A stretch of 46,049 bases of DNA. Origin: an uncultured Pelagibacteraceae bacterium (lineage in GTDB: Bacteria > Pseudomonadota > Alphaproteobacteria > Pelagibacterales > Pelagibacteraceae). The notes beneath the pieces were generated by a model that was given only the letters and a program-made list of their open reading frames with translations, was not told where the DNA came from and made no database searches. The number at the start of each line of letters is the position of its first letter. Position 1 is the stretch's first letter. A program made the translations under genes and the position numbers. Shown here in pieces: positions 8,313 through 16,133 of the stretch. The stretch covers positions 1 to 46,049 of the forward strand of contig CACJYQ010000008.1 of assembly GCA_902597725.1 (NCBI GenBank). Direction: 5' to 3'.

Positions 8313-11216
8313 ATGCGGTTTAGTTCAGATCAAATACAAAGAATAGCAAAAGAAATAAGTAATAAAGTTGATGGGAAAACTTTATTTGATGAATTTTCTC
8401 GAGGTCGATACAGTACAGATGCATCAGTTTATCAAATCAAGCCTCTTGGTGTAGTTCTTCCAAAAGATACAAATGATGTTTTAAACCTAATGGAATATTC
8501 TCAAAAAAATTCCATTCCTCTTCTAGCTAGAGGCGGTGGAAGTTCTCAATGTGGTCAAACTGTAGGTGAAAGTGTAGTTCTCGATTATTCAAAACATCAA
8601 AACAAAATATTAGAACTTAATGTAGAAGAAAAATATGTATGGGTTCAGCCAGGTGTTGTCTTGGATCATTTAAATTCATTTCTAAGACCGCATGGTCTAT
8701 GGTTTCCTGTAGATGTATCTACAAGTAGTAGAGCAACTATTGGGGGGATGTCAGCAAATAATTCATGTGGATCTAGATCTTTATATTATGGAAATATGGT
8801 TCACAACGTGCTAGCTATCGAAGCAATTCTAGATGATGGTTCATTACATACTTTCGATCAAATTAATAAAAACTATTTAACAACAACTAATAACCAAGAT
8901 CGTTTTTATGAAATAATTGATAAATTTTTAAATTTAAGACAGAAAGTTAGAAAGGATATTGATGAAAACTGGCCAACTACTCAAAGAAGAGTTGGTGGAT
9001 ATAACATTGATTTAATAGATTCAAACGGGTTTAATTCATCAAATCTATTAGTTGGTTCTGAGGGAACATTGTCTCTTTTTAATAGAATAAAATTAAAGTT
9101 ATCTGAGATTCCTGAAAACAAAATTTTAGGCGTCTGTTATTTTGATAACTTTCATCAAGCTATGGAATTAACAAAAGAGATCGTAAAATTAAAACCTACT
9201 TGTGTCGAATTAATGGATCAAAACTTATTAAATCTAGCAAAAGAAATTCCAATGTATGCTGGTGGTATTAAGAAATATATAAAAGGTAATCCAGAGGCAG
9301 TTCTGATGGTTGAATTTATAGATACAGACCAAAATATTTATGAGAAAAAAATAAAAGACCTTGAATATTTAGTTCTTCATCAAAATAGAAAAAATCAATT
9401 TTCTTTTTTTACAGACTTATCAGAGCAAAAAGAAGTTTTTGAGATTAGAAAAGCTGGATTAAATATTTTGATGTCGATGAAGGGAGATAAGAAGCCGGTT
9501 GCATTTATAGAGGATTGTGCAGTTTCTTTAGATCATTTGGCAGAATACACTGCAAGATTAAATGAAATATTTAAAAGATATAACACAAGTGGAATGTTTT
9601 ACGCTCATGCATCGGTTGGAACCCTTCACGTAAGACCAGTTTTGAATATGAAATCTGACCAAGATATTAAAAAAATGAGATCTATATCTGAGGAAGCTTT
9701 TGAAATGGTTAAAAATTATAAAGGTTCTCATTCAGGTGAACACGGAGATGGAATTGTTAGATCAGAATTCCACGAAATGATGTTTGGAAAAAATATCATA
9801 AATGCATTCGAAGAAATTAAAGATATATTCGATAATAAGAATTTATTAAATCCAGGTAAAATTGTAAGACCTTTTAAATCAAATGATAGATCTTTGATGA
9901 GATATAAGTCAGATTATCAAACAGAGAATATAAGTACTCATTATGATTGGTCTAATTGGGGTCAATTTTCAGATGCAATTGAAATGTGTAATAACAACGG
10001 CGCATGCAGAAAATTAGATTCAGGAGTGATGTGTCCTTCATACAGGGTAACGAAAGAAGAGAAAGATTTAGTTAGAGGAAGAGCAAATACATTAAGACTC
10101 GCTCTTTCTAATCAATTACCAGAGGGGTCTTTTGCATCTAAAGAAATGTATGAAACAATGGAGCTTTGTGTGAGCTGTAAAGCTTGTCAAAGAGAATGTC
10201 CAATGTCTGTAGATATGGCTAAGATGAAAAGTGAATTTCTCTCTCATTATTACAAAAAATTTAGTATGAGAATTAAAGATAAAATTATCTCTGATATGCC
10301 TAGGCTGATTTGGTTATATAAAATCATAAACCCAATAATTAATAAGATTAAAAATTTTCCAGTTATTTCAAACATTATTAAAAAATTTGGTTTTGCAACT
10401 GAAAGAAGCCTGCCTGAGGTCCAAAATCAAAAGGCTTTAAAAGACATATATAACAATCAAGAAATTTCAGAAAATAAAGTAATTTTATTTGCAGATACAT
10501 TTAATATTAATTTTGAGAATGAAAATTTGGTCTACACAATTAAAGTATTAAATAAATTTGGTTATCAAGCAGTAATCCCAAGTTTTGATAGTGATAAACT
10601 TGATAGACCACTCTGTTGTGGAAGAACCTATATATCATATGGTCAACTAGATAAGGCTGCAGAAGAATTGAATAGATTTAATGACTATATTATTAAGAAT
10701 AACTACTTTGAATTACCCATAGTAGGTATCGAACCGTCTTGTTTGCTTACTTTTAGTGACGAGTATCAATCACTTAAAGGCATAAAAAATAGAGATAAAA
10801 TAAAAAATAGATTTTATTTATTAGAAGAGTTTATTTTAGAACAAATTAAAAAAGATAAAAATGTTAAATCAAATAGTTTTAGTCAAAATGTTTTAATTCA
10901 TGGACATTGTCACCAAAAGTCTCAAGATAGAATGAAAGGTCTTAAAGATCTTTTATCTGAGCTAAATATAAATAATAAGATGATAGATTCTAGTTGTTGT
11001 GGGATGGCCGGTTCTTTTGGCTATGATAGTAAAACTTATGAAACTTCAAAAAAAATGGCTCATCTATCTTTAATACCTGCAATTAATAGTAGTGATGAAA
11101 ATGATTTCATAGTAGCAAATGGTACAAGCTGTAGACACCAAATATCTGATTTATCAGAAAAAAAAGGGAAGCACGTTTCAGAATTACTATTTAAAATTTT
11201 CGAAACTGTAAATTAA
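8313..11216 (+). CDS. Large FAD-linked D-2-hydroxyacid dehydrogenase with Fe-S and CCG domains (YdiJ/GlcD-like)
   Basis: A 967 aa multidomain oxidoreductase. The N-terminal FAD-binding domain contains RGGGSSQCGQTVG near residue 75 and IGGMSANNSCGSRS near residue 145. It is followed by the FAD-oxidase C-terminal domain (SHSGEHGDGIVRSEF near residue 470). Next comes a ferredoxin-like region with Cys in CNNNGACRK near residue 557 and CVSCKACQRECP near residue 617. The C-terminal half has two CCG motifs, at about residues 766 (LCCGRTY) and 893 (SCCGMAG). This architecture matches YdiJ-type D-2-hydroxyglutarate or D-lactate dehydrogenases, which pass electrons to quinone or a carrier. Its stop codon overlaps that of the convergent CoA-transferase. 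The exact substrate is unknown. Confidence 0.88.
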   Translation: MRFSSDQIQRIAKEISNKVDGKTLFDEFSRGRYSTDASVYQIKPLGVVLPKDTNDVLNLMEYSQKNSIPLLARGGGSSQCGQTVGESVVLDYSKHQNKILELNVEEKYVWVQPGVVLDHLNSFLRPHGLWFPVDVSTSSRATIGGMSANNSCGSRSLYYGNMVHNVLAIEAILDDGSLHTFDQINKNYLTTTNNQDRFYEIIDKFLNLRQKVRKDIDENWPTTQRRVGGYNIDLIDSNGFNSSNLLVGSEGTLSLFNRIKLKLSEIPENKILGVCYFDNFHQAMELTKEIVKLKPTCVELMDQNLLNLAKEIPMYAGGIKKYIKGNPEAVLMVEFIDTDQNIYEKKIKDLEYLVLHQNRKNQFSFFTDLSEQKEVFEIRKAGLNILMSMKGDKKPVAFIEDCAVSLDHLAEYTARLNEIFKRYNTSGMFYAHASVGTLHVRPVLNMKSDQDIKKMRSISEEAFEMVKNYKGSHSGEHGDGIVRSEFHEMMFGKNIINAFEEIKDIFDNKNLLNPGKIVRPFKSNDRSLMRYKSDYQTENISTHYDWSNWGQFSDAIEMCNNNGACRKLDSGVMCPSYRVTKEEKDLVRGRANTLRLALSNQLPEGSFASKEMYETMELCVSCKACQRECPMSVDMAKMKSEFLSHYYKKFSMRIKDKIISDMPRLIWLYKIINPIINKIKNFPVISNIIKKFGFATERSLPEVQNQKALKDIYNNQEISENKVILFADTFNINFENENLVYTIKVLNKFGYQAVIPSFDSDKLDRPLCCGRTYISYGQLDKAAEELNRFNDYIIKNNYFELPIVGIEPSCLLTFSDEYQSLKGIKNRDKIKNRFYLLEEFILEQIKKDKNVKSNSFSQNVLIHGHCHQKSQDRMKGLKDLLSELNINNKMIDSSCCGMAGSFGYDSKTYETSKKMAHLSLIPAINSSDENDFIVANGTSCRHQISDLSEKKGKHVSELLFKIFETVN

Positions 11217-12403
11217 AGAATTATTTTTTTGTTATAAAAATCATCTATTTCTTCATCTTTATAACCAAAATTTTTCATTATTTCTCTTGTATGCTCACCC
11301 AAATCTGGTGCACCTTTGGATTTTTCAGTTTTGCTTTTTGAAAATTTGATTGGCATTCCAACAGCTTTACTTATCCCAGCTTTTTTATTATTTACCTCAA
11401 TAATCATCTCTCTTTCAATAGTTTGAGGGTCTTTAAACATGTCGGTTATCGAATTTATAGGACCACATGGTAAACCATTTTCATCAAATATTTTTAACCA
11501 TTCTTGAGAAGGTTTTTTAATAAATTCATTATTAAGTATTTCTACCAGTTCATTTAAATTTTCTTTTCTACTTGAATTAGTTGAAAATTTCTCATTCTCG
11601 TTAAGATCTTGACGATTGATTGCCTTTAATAACATGAGCCATGTATTCTGATTTGATGCACCAACAGTTATCCATTTATCTTTTGTTTTAAAAGCTTGAT
11701 AAGGTGCAGTCAAAGGATGAGCTGATCCAAGAGGACCTGGTGATACACCAGTTGCACCAGCAATTGCTGATTGCCAATAAGTATGAACTATTCCTGCTTC
11801 ATACAAAGATGTATCAACTTTTTGACCTTCCCCAGTTTTATCTCTATGAATTAAAGCTGCTAAAATACCGCTTGCAGCAAGTAATCCTGCGGTGATATCT
11901 GTAAGTGGCGCTCCTACTTTCATTGGTGGTTTATTCTTATCTTCACCAGTAATACTCATTAAACCACTCATACCTTGTGCTACTAAATCAAAGCCTCCTT
12001 TATTTGCGTAAGGACCTGTTCTTCCATAACCAGAAATTTCACATAAAATAATTTTAGGATTAATTTTTGACATCGTATCATAACCGATACCTAGTTTTTC
12101 TAGTGTCCCTTTTCGAAAATTTTCTAAAACTACATCAGAATTTTTTATCATCTTCTTAAAAATTTCAATTCCTTCTTTATCTTTTAAATTTAAAGCAATA
12201 CCTTTTTTATTTCTATTCATCATTAAGTATGCTGCCGATACTCCATTGACATCGGGAGGAAGGAAATTTCTAGTATCATCACCTCCTGGAGTTTTTTCTA
12301 TCTTAATAACTTCAGCCCCTAGATCTGCCAATAACAATCCACATGTAGGACCAGCCATTATTTGAGCCATCTCTAATACTCGTATGCCTTTTAATGATGC
12401 CAT
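11213..12403 (-). CDS. Class III (CaiB/BaiF) acyl-CoA:carboxylate CoA-transferase
   Basis: A 396 aa enzyme of the formyl-CoA transferase family, which moves CoA between carboxylic acids. The N-terminal Rossmann-like stretch (MAGPTCGLLLADLGAEVIKIE) and VVLENFRKGTLEKLG are typical. The likely catalytic Asp is in KGGFDLVAQG, near residue 150. It is the last gene of a minus-strand operon (TRAP transporter, crotonase, CoA-transferase), 6 nt after the crotonase stop. This placement suggests CoA activation of an acid imported by the neighbouring TRAP system. The family is certain; the substrates are not. Confidence 0.9.
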   Translation of the reverse strand: MASLKGIRVLEMAQIMAGPTCGLLLADLGAEVIKIEKTPGGDDTRNFLPPDVNGVSAAYLMMNRNKKGIALNLKDKEGIEIFKKMIKNSDVVLENFRKGTLEKLGIGYDTMSKINPKIILCEISGYGRTGPYANKGGFDLVAQGMSGLMSITGEDKNKPPMKVGAPLTDITAGLLAASGILAALIHRDKTGEGQKVDTSLYEAGIVHTYWQSAIAGATGVSPGPLGSAHPLTAPYQAFKTKDKWITVGASNQNTWLMLLKAINRQDLNENEKFSTNSSRKENLNELVEILNNEFIKKPSQEWLKIFDENGLPCGPINSITDMFKDPQTIEREMIIEVNNKKAGISKAVGMPIKFSKSKTEKSKGAPDLGEHTREIMKNFGYKDEEIDDFYNKKIIL

Positions 12404-12409
12404 TTATGA

Positions 12410-13192
12410 TTATTTATTTTTAAATTTTGGCTTAGTTTTATTTAGGAAGGATTGATATCCAATTTTAAAATCCTCAGTATCATAGCATTTGTAACCAAGA
12501 TTATTTATTTTTTCTGTTACTTTGCCTTTCTTTAAAATATTTCTTGCAAATTCTTTATGCCATCTAGCAACTTTAGGAGCGCCTTCACATATCAGTTCAG
12601 CTGATTTATATGCTTCTTTCCTTACGTCTTCATCTTTAACTACTCTATTGACCAATCTTTTTTCTAATGCCTCTTGAGAATCAAATACTCTTCCCTCAAA
12701 CAAAATTTCCATTGCAGTAGAATAGGTAGTTGCTTTTAAAAGAACTTCTAGTTCTTTCGCAGCCATTGTTAAACCAAGTCTTTTTATTGGTATACCAAAT
12801 CTTGAACTTTTCCCACAAATTCTAATATCACAACAAGCGGCAATTTCTAAACCACCTCCCACACAAATTCCCTCAATCATAGCTATTGTAGGTACTGGAC
12901 AATTAAAAATTGATCCCAAAGTTCCATGTAAAAACTTTCCATAAGATTTTGCTAATTTTGATGATGATCTTTCTTTTTTAAATTCTCCAATATCATTTCC
13001 AGGTGAAAAAGATTTTCCACCCTCACCTCTTATGATTACACATCTAAGGTTTTTTTCTTTTGAAATTTCTTGAAAAATTTTACCAAGTTTTATCCACATT
13101 GGTTTAGTCATTGCATTTAATTTTTCTGGTCTATTAATAACAACTTCAGATAAATGACTATTTATTTTATTTAGCTTAACTAAACTGCTCAT
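12410..13192 (-). CDS. Enoyl-CoA hydratase/isomerase (crotonase) family protein
   Basis: A 260 aa crotonase-fold protein. The oxyanion-hole segments GGKSFSPGNDIGEF (near residue 60) and EGICVGGGLEIAACCD (near residue 107) are present. The Glu after the glycine triplet matches the first catalytic Glu of classical hydratases. The second catalytic Glu, normally in a PE..LG context, is replaced: the sequence reads FGIPIKRLGL. It may therefore be a decarboxylase, isomerase or other crotonase variant rather than a hydratase. Its start lies against the dctM stop with no gap, and the CoA-transferase follows. Confidence 0.85.
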   Translation of the reverse strand: MSSLVKLNKINSHLSEVVINRPEKLNAMTKPMWIKLGKIFQEISKEKNLRCVIIRGEGGKSFSPGNDIGEFKKERSSSKLAKSYGKFLHGTLGSIFNCPVPTIAMIEGICVGGGLEIAACCDIRICGKSSRFGIPIKRLGLTMAAKELEVLLKATTYSTAMEILFEGRVFDSQEALEKRLVNRVVKDEDVRKEAYKSAELICEGAPKVARWHKEFARNILKKGKVTEKINNLGYKCYDTEDFKIGYQSFLNKTKPKFKNK

Positions 13193-14476
13193 CTAACTCC
13201 TATAAAAATACTCTACTAATGTCATTGGTATTGCTGGTACATAAGTTACCAAAAGTAATAAAACTAACAACACACATATAAATGATATGTTTGATCTTGT
13301 TACATCCCAGATATCTGCTTTTGCAACTGAACAGGCCGTTACTAGTACACTTGCTACAGGAGGTGTCTGTTGTCCTATAGCTAGATTTAAAGTTACAATT
13401 ATTCCAAAATGAACAGGATCAATACCGACTGCATTAACCAGTGGCATCACAATTGGTACAGTTAAAATTATTGCTGCAACCGAGTGTAAAAAGAAACCTA
13501 TAATTAATAAAAATATATTTAAGATTCCTAAAACGGCATATTTATTATTAGTAAAGTCAATAATTGACTCAGCAACTTTTTGAGGAATTTGTTCAATTGT
13601 TAAAAACTCTCCTAATAAAACAGATGCCGCGACTAATAACATTACAGATGCAGTTTGTATTGCTCCCTCGCATGCTGACTCATACAGTCTTTTAAAGTCT
13701 ATTTCTTTATAGATAAAACCTATTACCAAAGATGCTACAACTGCTAAACCAGCTCCCTCTGTAGCTGTTACAACGCCTCCAAAAATACCTCCTAAAATAA
13801 TTATTGGTAATAAAAAGGCCAGAGCTGCATCTTTTGCCGTCTTTTTAACATTTGGTATATTGAATGTCTCTTCAACAGGAAAATTTTTCTTTCTTGCTGT
13901 AACATAAGCTGCCAACATAAGAAAAAATCCACCAATTACTCCAGGAATAATTCCAGCAACAAATAATTGAACAACTGAACTTTGAGACATAACTGCATAA
14001 ACAATCATTGGTATAGATGGTGGAATAATGATCGCTAAAGATGCTGACGATGAAGTCACTGCAGCAGCAAATGCTCCTGGGTATCCTTTCTTCTTCATCG
14101 CAGGAATTAAAATAGAACCTAGTGCAGCAACATCAGCAACTGCCGACCCAGAAATTTCAGCAAAAAACATTGAGGTTGCAATATTAATCATACTCAACCC
14201 ACCTTTGATAAATCCAACTAGAGCAGAGGCAAAGGCTATAAGTCTTCGTGAAATACCAGCACTATTCATAATTGATCCAGCTAAAATAAATAATGGAATT
14301 GCAATCAATGGAAACTTCATTGATCCATCAAACATTACGATTGCAGTATCAATTAGAAAACTTGTGCCAGTTTTCATAACCATTGCAATAATAGTTGTTA
14401 CTGCAAGGCCAATCGCAATTGGCACATTTATAGACAACAGAAGCAACAAGACCATAAACATTGTTAGAATTATCAT
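13193..14476 (-). CDS. dctM: TRAP transporter large permease subunit (DctM family)
   Basis: A 427 aa polytopic membrane protein with about 11-12 hydrophobic helices, the ion-coupled channel of a tripartite TRAP importer. Family motifs include NVPIAIGLAV near the N-terminus, FFAEISGSAVADVAALGSILIP, and SIPMIVYAVMSQSSVVQLFVAG. The start ATG shares one base with the dctQ stop (TAATG), so translation is coupled. It works with the DctQ and DctP genes upstream. The crotonase and CoA-transferase downstream suggest a carboxylate substrate. Confidence 0.95.
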   Translation of the reverse strand: MIILTMFMVLLLLLSINVPIAIGLAVTTIIAMVMKTGTSFLIDTAIVMFDGSMKFPLIAIPLFILAGSIMNSAGISRRLIAFASALVGFIKGGLSMINIATSMFFAEISGSAVADVAALGSILIPAMKKKGYPGAFAAAVTSSSASLAIIIPPSIPMIVYAVMSQSSVVQLFVAGIIPGVIGGFFLMLAAYVTARKKNFPVEETFNIPNVKKTAKDAALAFLLPIIILGGIFGGVVTATEGAGLAVVASLVIGFIYKEIDFKRLYESACEGAIQTASVMLLVAASVLLGEFLTIEQIPQKVAESIIDFTNNKYAVLGILNIFLLIIGFFLHSVAAIILTVPIVMPLVNAVGIDPVHFGIIVTLNLAIGQQTPPVASVLVTACSVAKADIWDVTRSNISFICVLLVLLLLVTYVPAIPMTLVEYFYRS

Positions 14477-14985
14477 TAAATATCTCCTGTTTGCTCGTCA
14501 CCTGTATTTTGTAGAACTAAATTTTTATAATCCTCTGGAATTCTTAATGTCTCAGAAAGAATAAAAAGACATGAGGCAATTGGAATTACTGATTGAACAA
14601 ATGGCTGAGGTACCCATTCTAATGTCACTAACGTTTCGCCTGTTATTAAGGTTAAAACTAAATAACCGTAATATGCTAATAATATTAAAAAACCATAAAC
14701 AACCAGCTTAGATATAACAAAAAAAATTTTTCTTAATGGCAGTGGAAAAGCTTTAAAAATACTTGGCACACTTATATGAGAACCTTTTAATGCAGCATAG
14801 GCAGAACCATAATATGTTATCCATGCAAGTTGGACAGCAGCAACTTCATCGTACCAAACCAAAGCACTGCCGGCAAAACGAAATGTAACTCCAAGTAAAA
14901 CCGTAACTGCTAATGCTACCATCATTATAAACAGTATTAGTTTTAAAATTTTTTCGTACGAATTAATAAAATTTTGTAATTTCAT
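14476..14985 (-). CDS. dctQ: TRAP transporter small permease subunit (DctQ family)
   Basis: A 169 aa protein with four predicted transmembrane helices, the small membrane subunit that pairs with DctM. The motif FRFAGSALVWYDEVAAVQLAWITYYG spans the typical DctQ W-x-E region (about residues 31-56). Its ATG is only 7 nt from the end of a perfect 10 bp hairpin. The 3' arm of that hairpin holds the only Shine-Dalgarno-like sequence (GAGGG), so translation may be limited by RNA structure. Confidence 0.93.
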   Translation of the reverse strand: MKLQNFINSYEKILKLILFIMMVALAVTVLLGVTFRFAGSALVWYDEVAAVQLAWITYYGSAYAALKGSHISVPSIFKAFPLPLRKIFFVISKLVVYGFLILLAYYGYLVLTLITGETLVTLEWVPQPFVQSVIPIASCLFILSETLRIPEDYKNLVLQNTGDEQTGDI

Positions 14986-14992
14986 ATTATAT

Positions 14993-15017
14993 TCAGGCCC
15001 TCTGAATGAGGGCCTGA
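14993..15017 (-). promoter_or_regulatory. Perfect 10 bp hairpin between dctP and dctQ (translation or processing control)
   Basis: In the transcript, arm TCAGGCCCTC pairs exactly with GAGGGCCTGA around loop ATTCA. It lies 19 nt after the dctP stop and 7 nt before the dctQ ATG. No U-run follows it, so it is not a standard intrinsic terminator. More likely it protects the dctP mRNA end or sequesters the GAGGG ribosome-binding sequence of dctQ. Either effect would lower permease synthesis relative to binding protein. Confidence 0.75.
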
Positions 15018-15036
15018 TAAGATCTATTTAATTATA

Positions 15037-16011
15037 TTATTTTGCTAAAGATGATACTTTTTTAACTAAAGCACCACCAGTAGGAACTTCTGATCCAAAT
15101 TGATCATAAATCCCTTTACTAGCTGCAATAAAGGCACCTTTGTCCGCTTCGTTTACTTGGACACCAGCATCTTTAATTACTTTTAATAAAGATTTTTCAA
15201 GTTTAGCAGCTTCTTTGTACACAAATTTTTGTGTGTCTTGAGCAGCTTTTTCTAAAATATCTTGAACATCCGCAGGTAGTTTGCTCCAGTGATCCTTATG
15301 AACAGTTACATAAGCAGGAGTATAAACGTGACCTGTGATTGATAAATATTTTTGAACTTCTTGAAATTTAGCACTAGCTATTTGAGCATATGGGTTTTCT
15401 TGTCCATCCATTGTACCTGTTTTCAAAGCAGTAAATACTTCAGAAAAAGACATTGGAGTTGGGTTTGCACCATATGATTGGAACATTTTAACTCTCCATT
15501 TTGATTTAGGAGTTCTTAATTTAATTCCTTTTAAATCACCTGGAGTATTAATTGGTCTAGTATTATTTGTTATATGTCTAAAACCATTTTCCCATACAGC
15601 AATAACTTTATAACCTGTTTTATCTTCAAGGTTTTTAAACATACCTGGTAAAACATTTTTTTCTACTTTAGCCATGTGCTTTCTGTCTTTAATAATAAAA
15701 GGCATATCAAAAACACCAAACTCATCATGAATAGAAGCCATTACTGATGAAGGTAACCACATATTAACTGTACCTAATTTTAGTTTTTGCATTCCTTGTT
15801 TGTCTTTTCCAAGTTGTGAAGAACCAAATACAGTTACTTTACCTTTATTTCCTAATCTCTTATTAGCAAGTTTAGCAAAATGATCAACTGAAGCTGAAAA
15901 TAGAGAACCTGGTTTACCCACATGTCCAAATTTTACTTCAACAGAGTTTGCTGCAAAACTTAAGAATAAAGACGAGAACAATACAACGATTATTTTACTT
16001 AATTTATTCAT
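15037..16011 (-). CDS. dctP: TRAP transporter periplasmic solute-binding protein (DctP family)
   Basis: A 324 aa exported binding protein. The first 22 or so residues (MNKLSKIIVVLFSSLFLSFAAN) are a signal peptide. The mature part follows the DctP fold with KLRTPKSKWRVKMFQSYGANPTPMSF, whose Arg normally binds the ligand carboxylate, and then FTALKTGTMDGQENP. A clear Shine-Dalgarno AAGGGA lies 7 nt before the ATG. A 13 nt dyad sits further upstream at 16043-16055. It is the first gene of the operon dctP-dctQ-dctM-crotonase-CoA-transferase. A carboxylate substrate is likely from the family; its identity is unknown. Confidence 0.94.
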   Translation of the reverse strand: MNKLSKIIVVLFSSLFLSFAANSVEVKFGHVGKPGSLFSASVDHFAKLANKRLGNKGKVTVFGSSQLGKDKQGMQKLKLGTVNMWLPSSVMASIHDEFGVFDMPFIIKDRKHMAKVEKNVLPGMFKNLEDKTGYKVIAVWENGFRHITNNTRPINTPGDLKGIKLRTPKSKWRVKMFQSYGANPTPMSFSEVFTALKTGTMDGQENPYAQIASAKFQEVQKYLSITGHVYTPAYVTVHKDHWSKLPADVQDILEKAAQDTQKFVYKEAAKLEKSLLKVIKDAGVQVNEADKGAFIAASKGIYDQFGSEVPTGGALVKKVSSLAK

Positions 16012-16042
16012 ATTTATTTCCCTTAGTTATTATTTATTTAAA

Positions 16043-16055
16043 TTAGGTTACCTAA
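16043..16055. promoter_or_regulatory. Short dyad upstream of first TRAP operon
   Basis: The sequence TTAGGT-T-ACCTAA is a 6+1+6 perfect inverted repeat, 32 nt before the dctP start codon. Its position in the promoter/leader region makes an operator possible. In such an AT-rich context a chance occurrence cannot be excluded. Confidence 0.35.
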
Positions 16056-16133
16056 AATATTAATATAGATCTAGTCAATAAATCAGCTTACATCAAAAAA
16101 TTTATTTAAGTAAATATCTGGAAAAATTTGAGA

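Noticed and set aside
14028-14564. A 178-codon plus-strand open frame opposite the TRAP dctM gene
   Set aside because: It lies antisense to a well-conserved membrane protein gene and its sequence has no family resemblance; the Ala/Ile-rich product is the mirror of hydrophobic codons.
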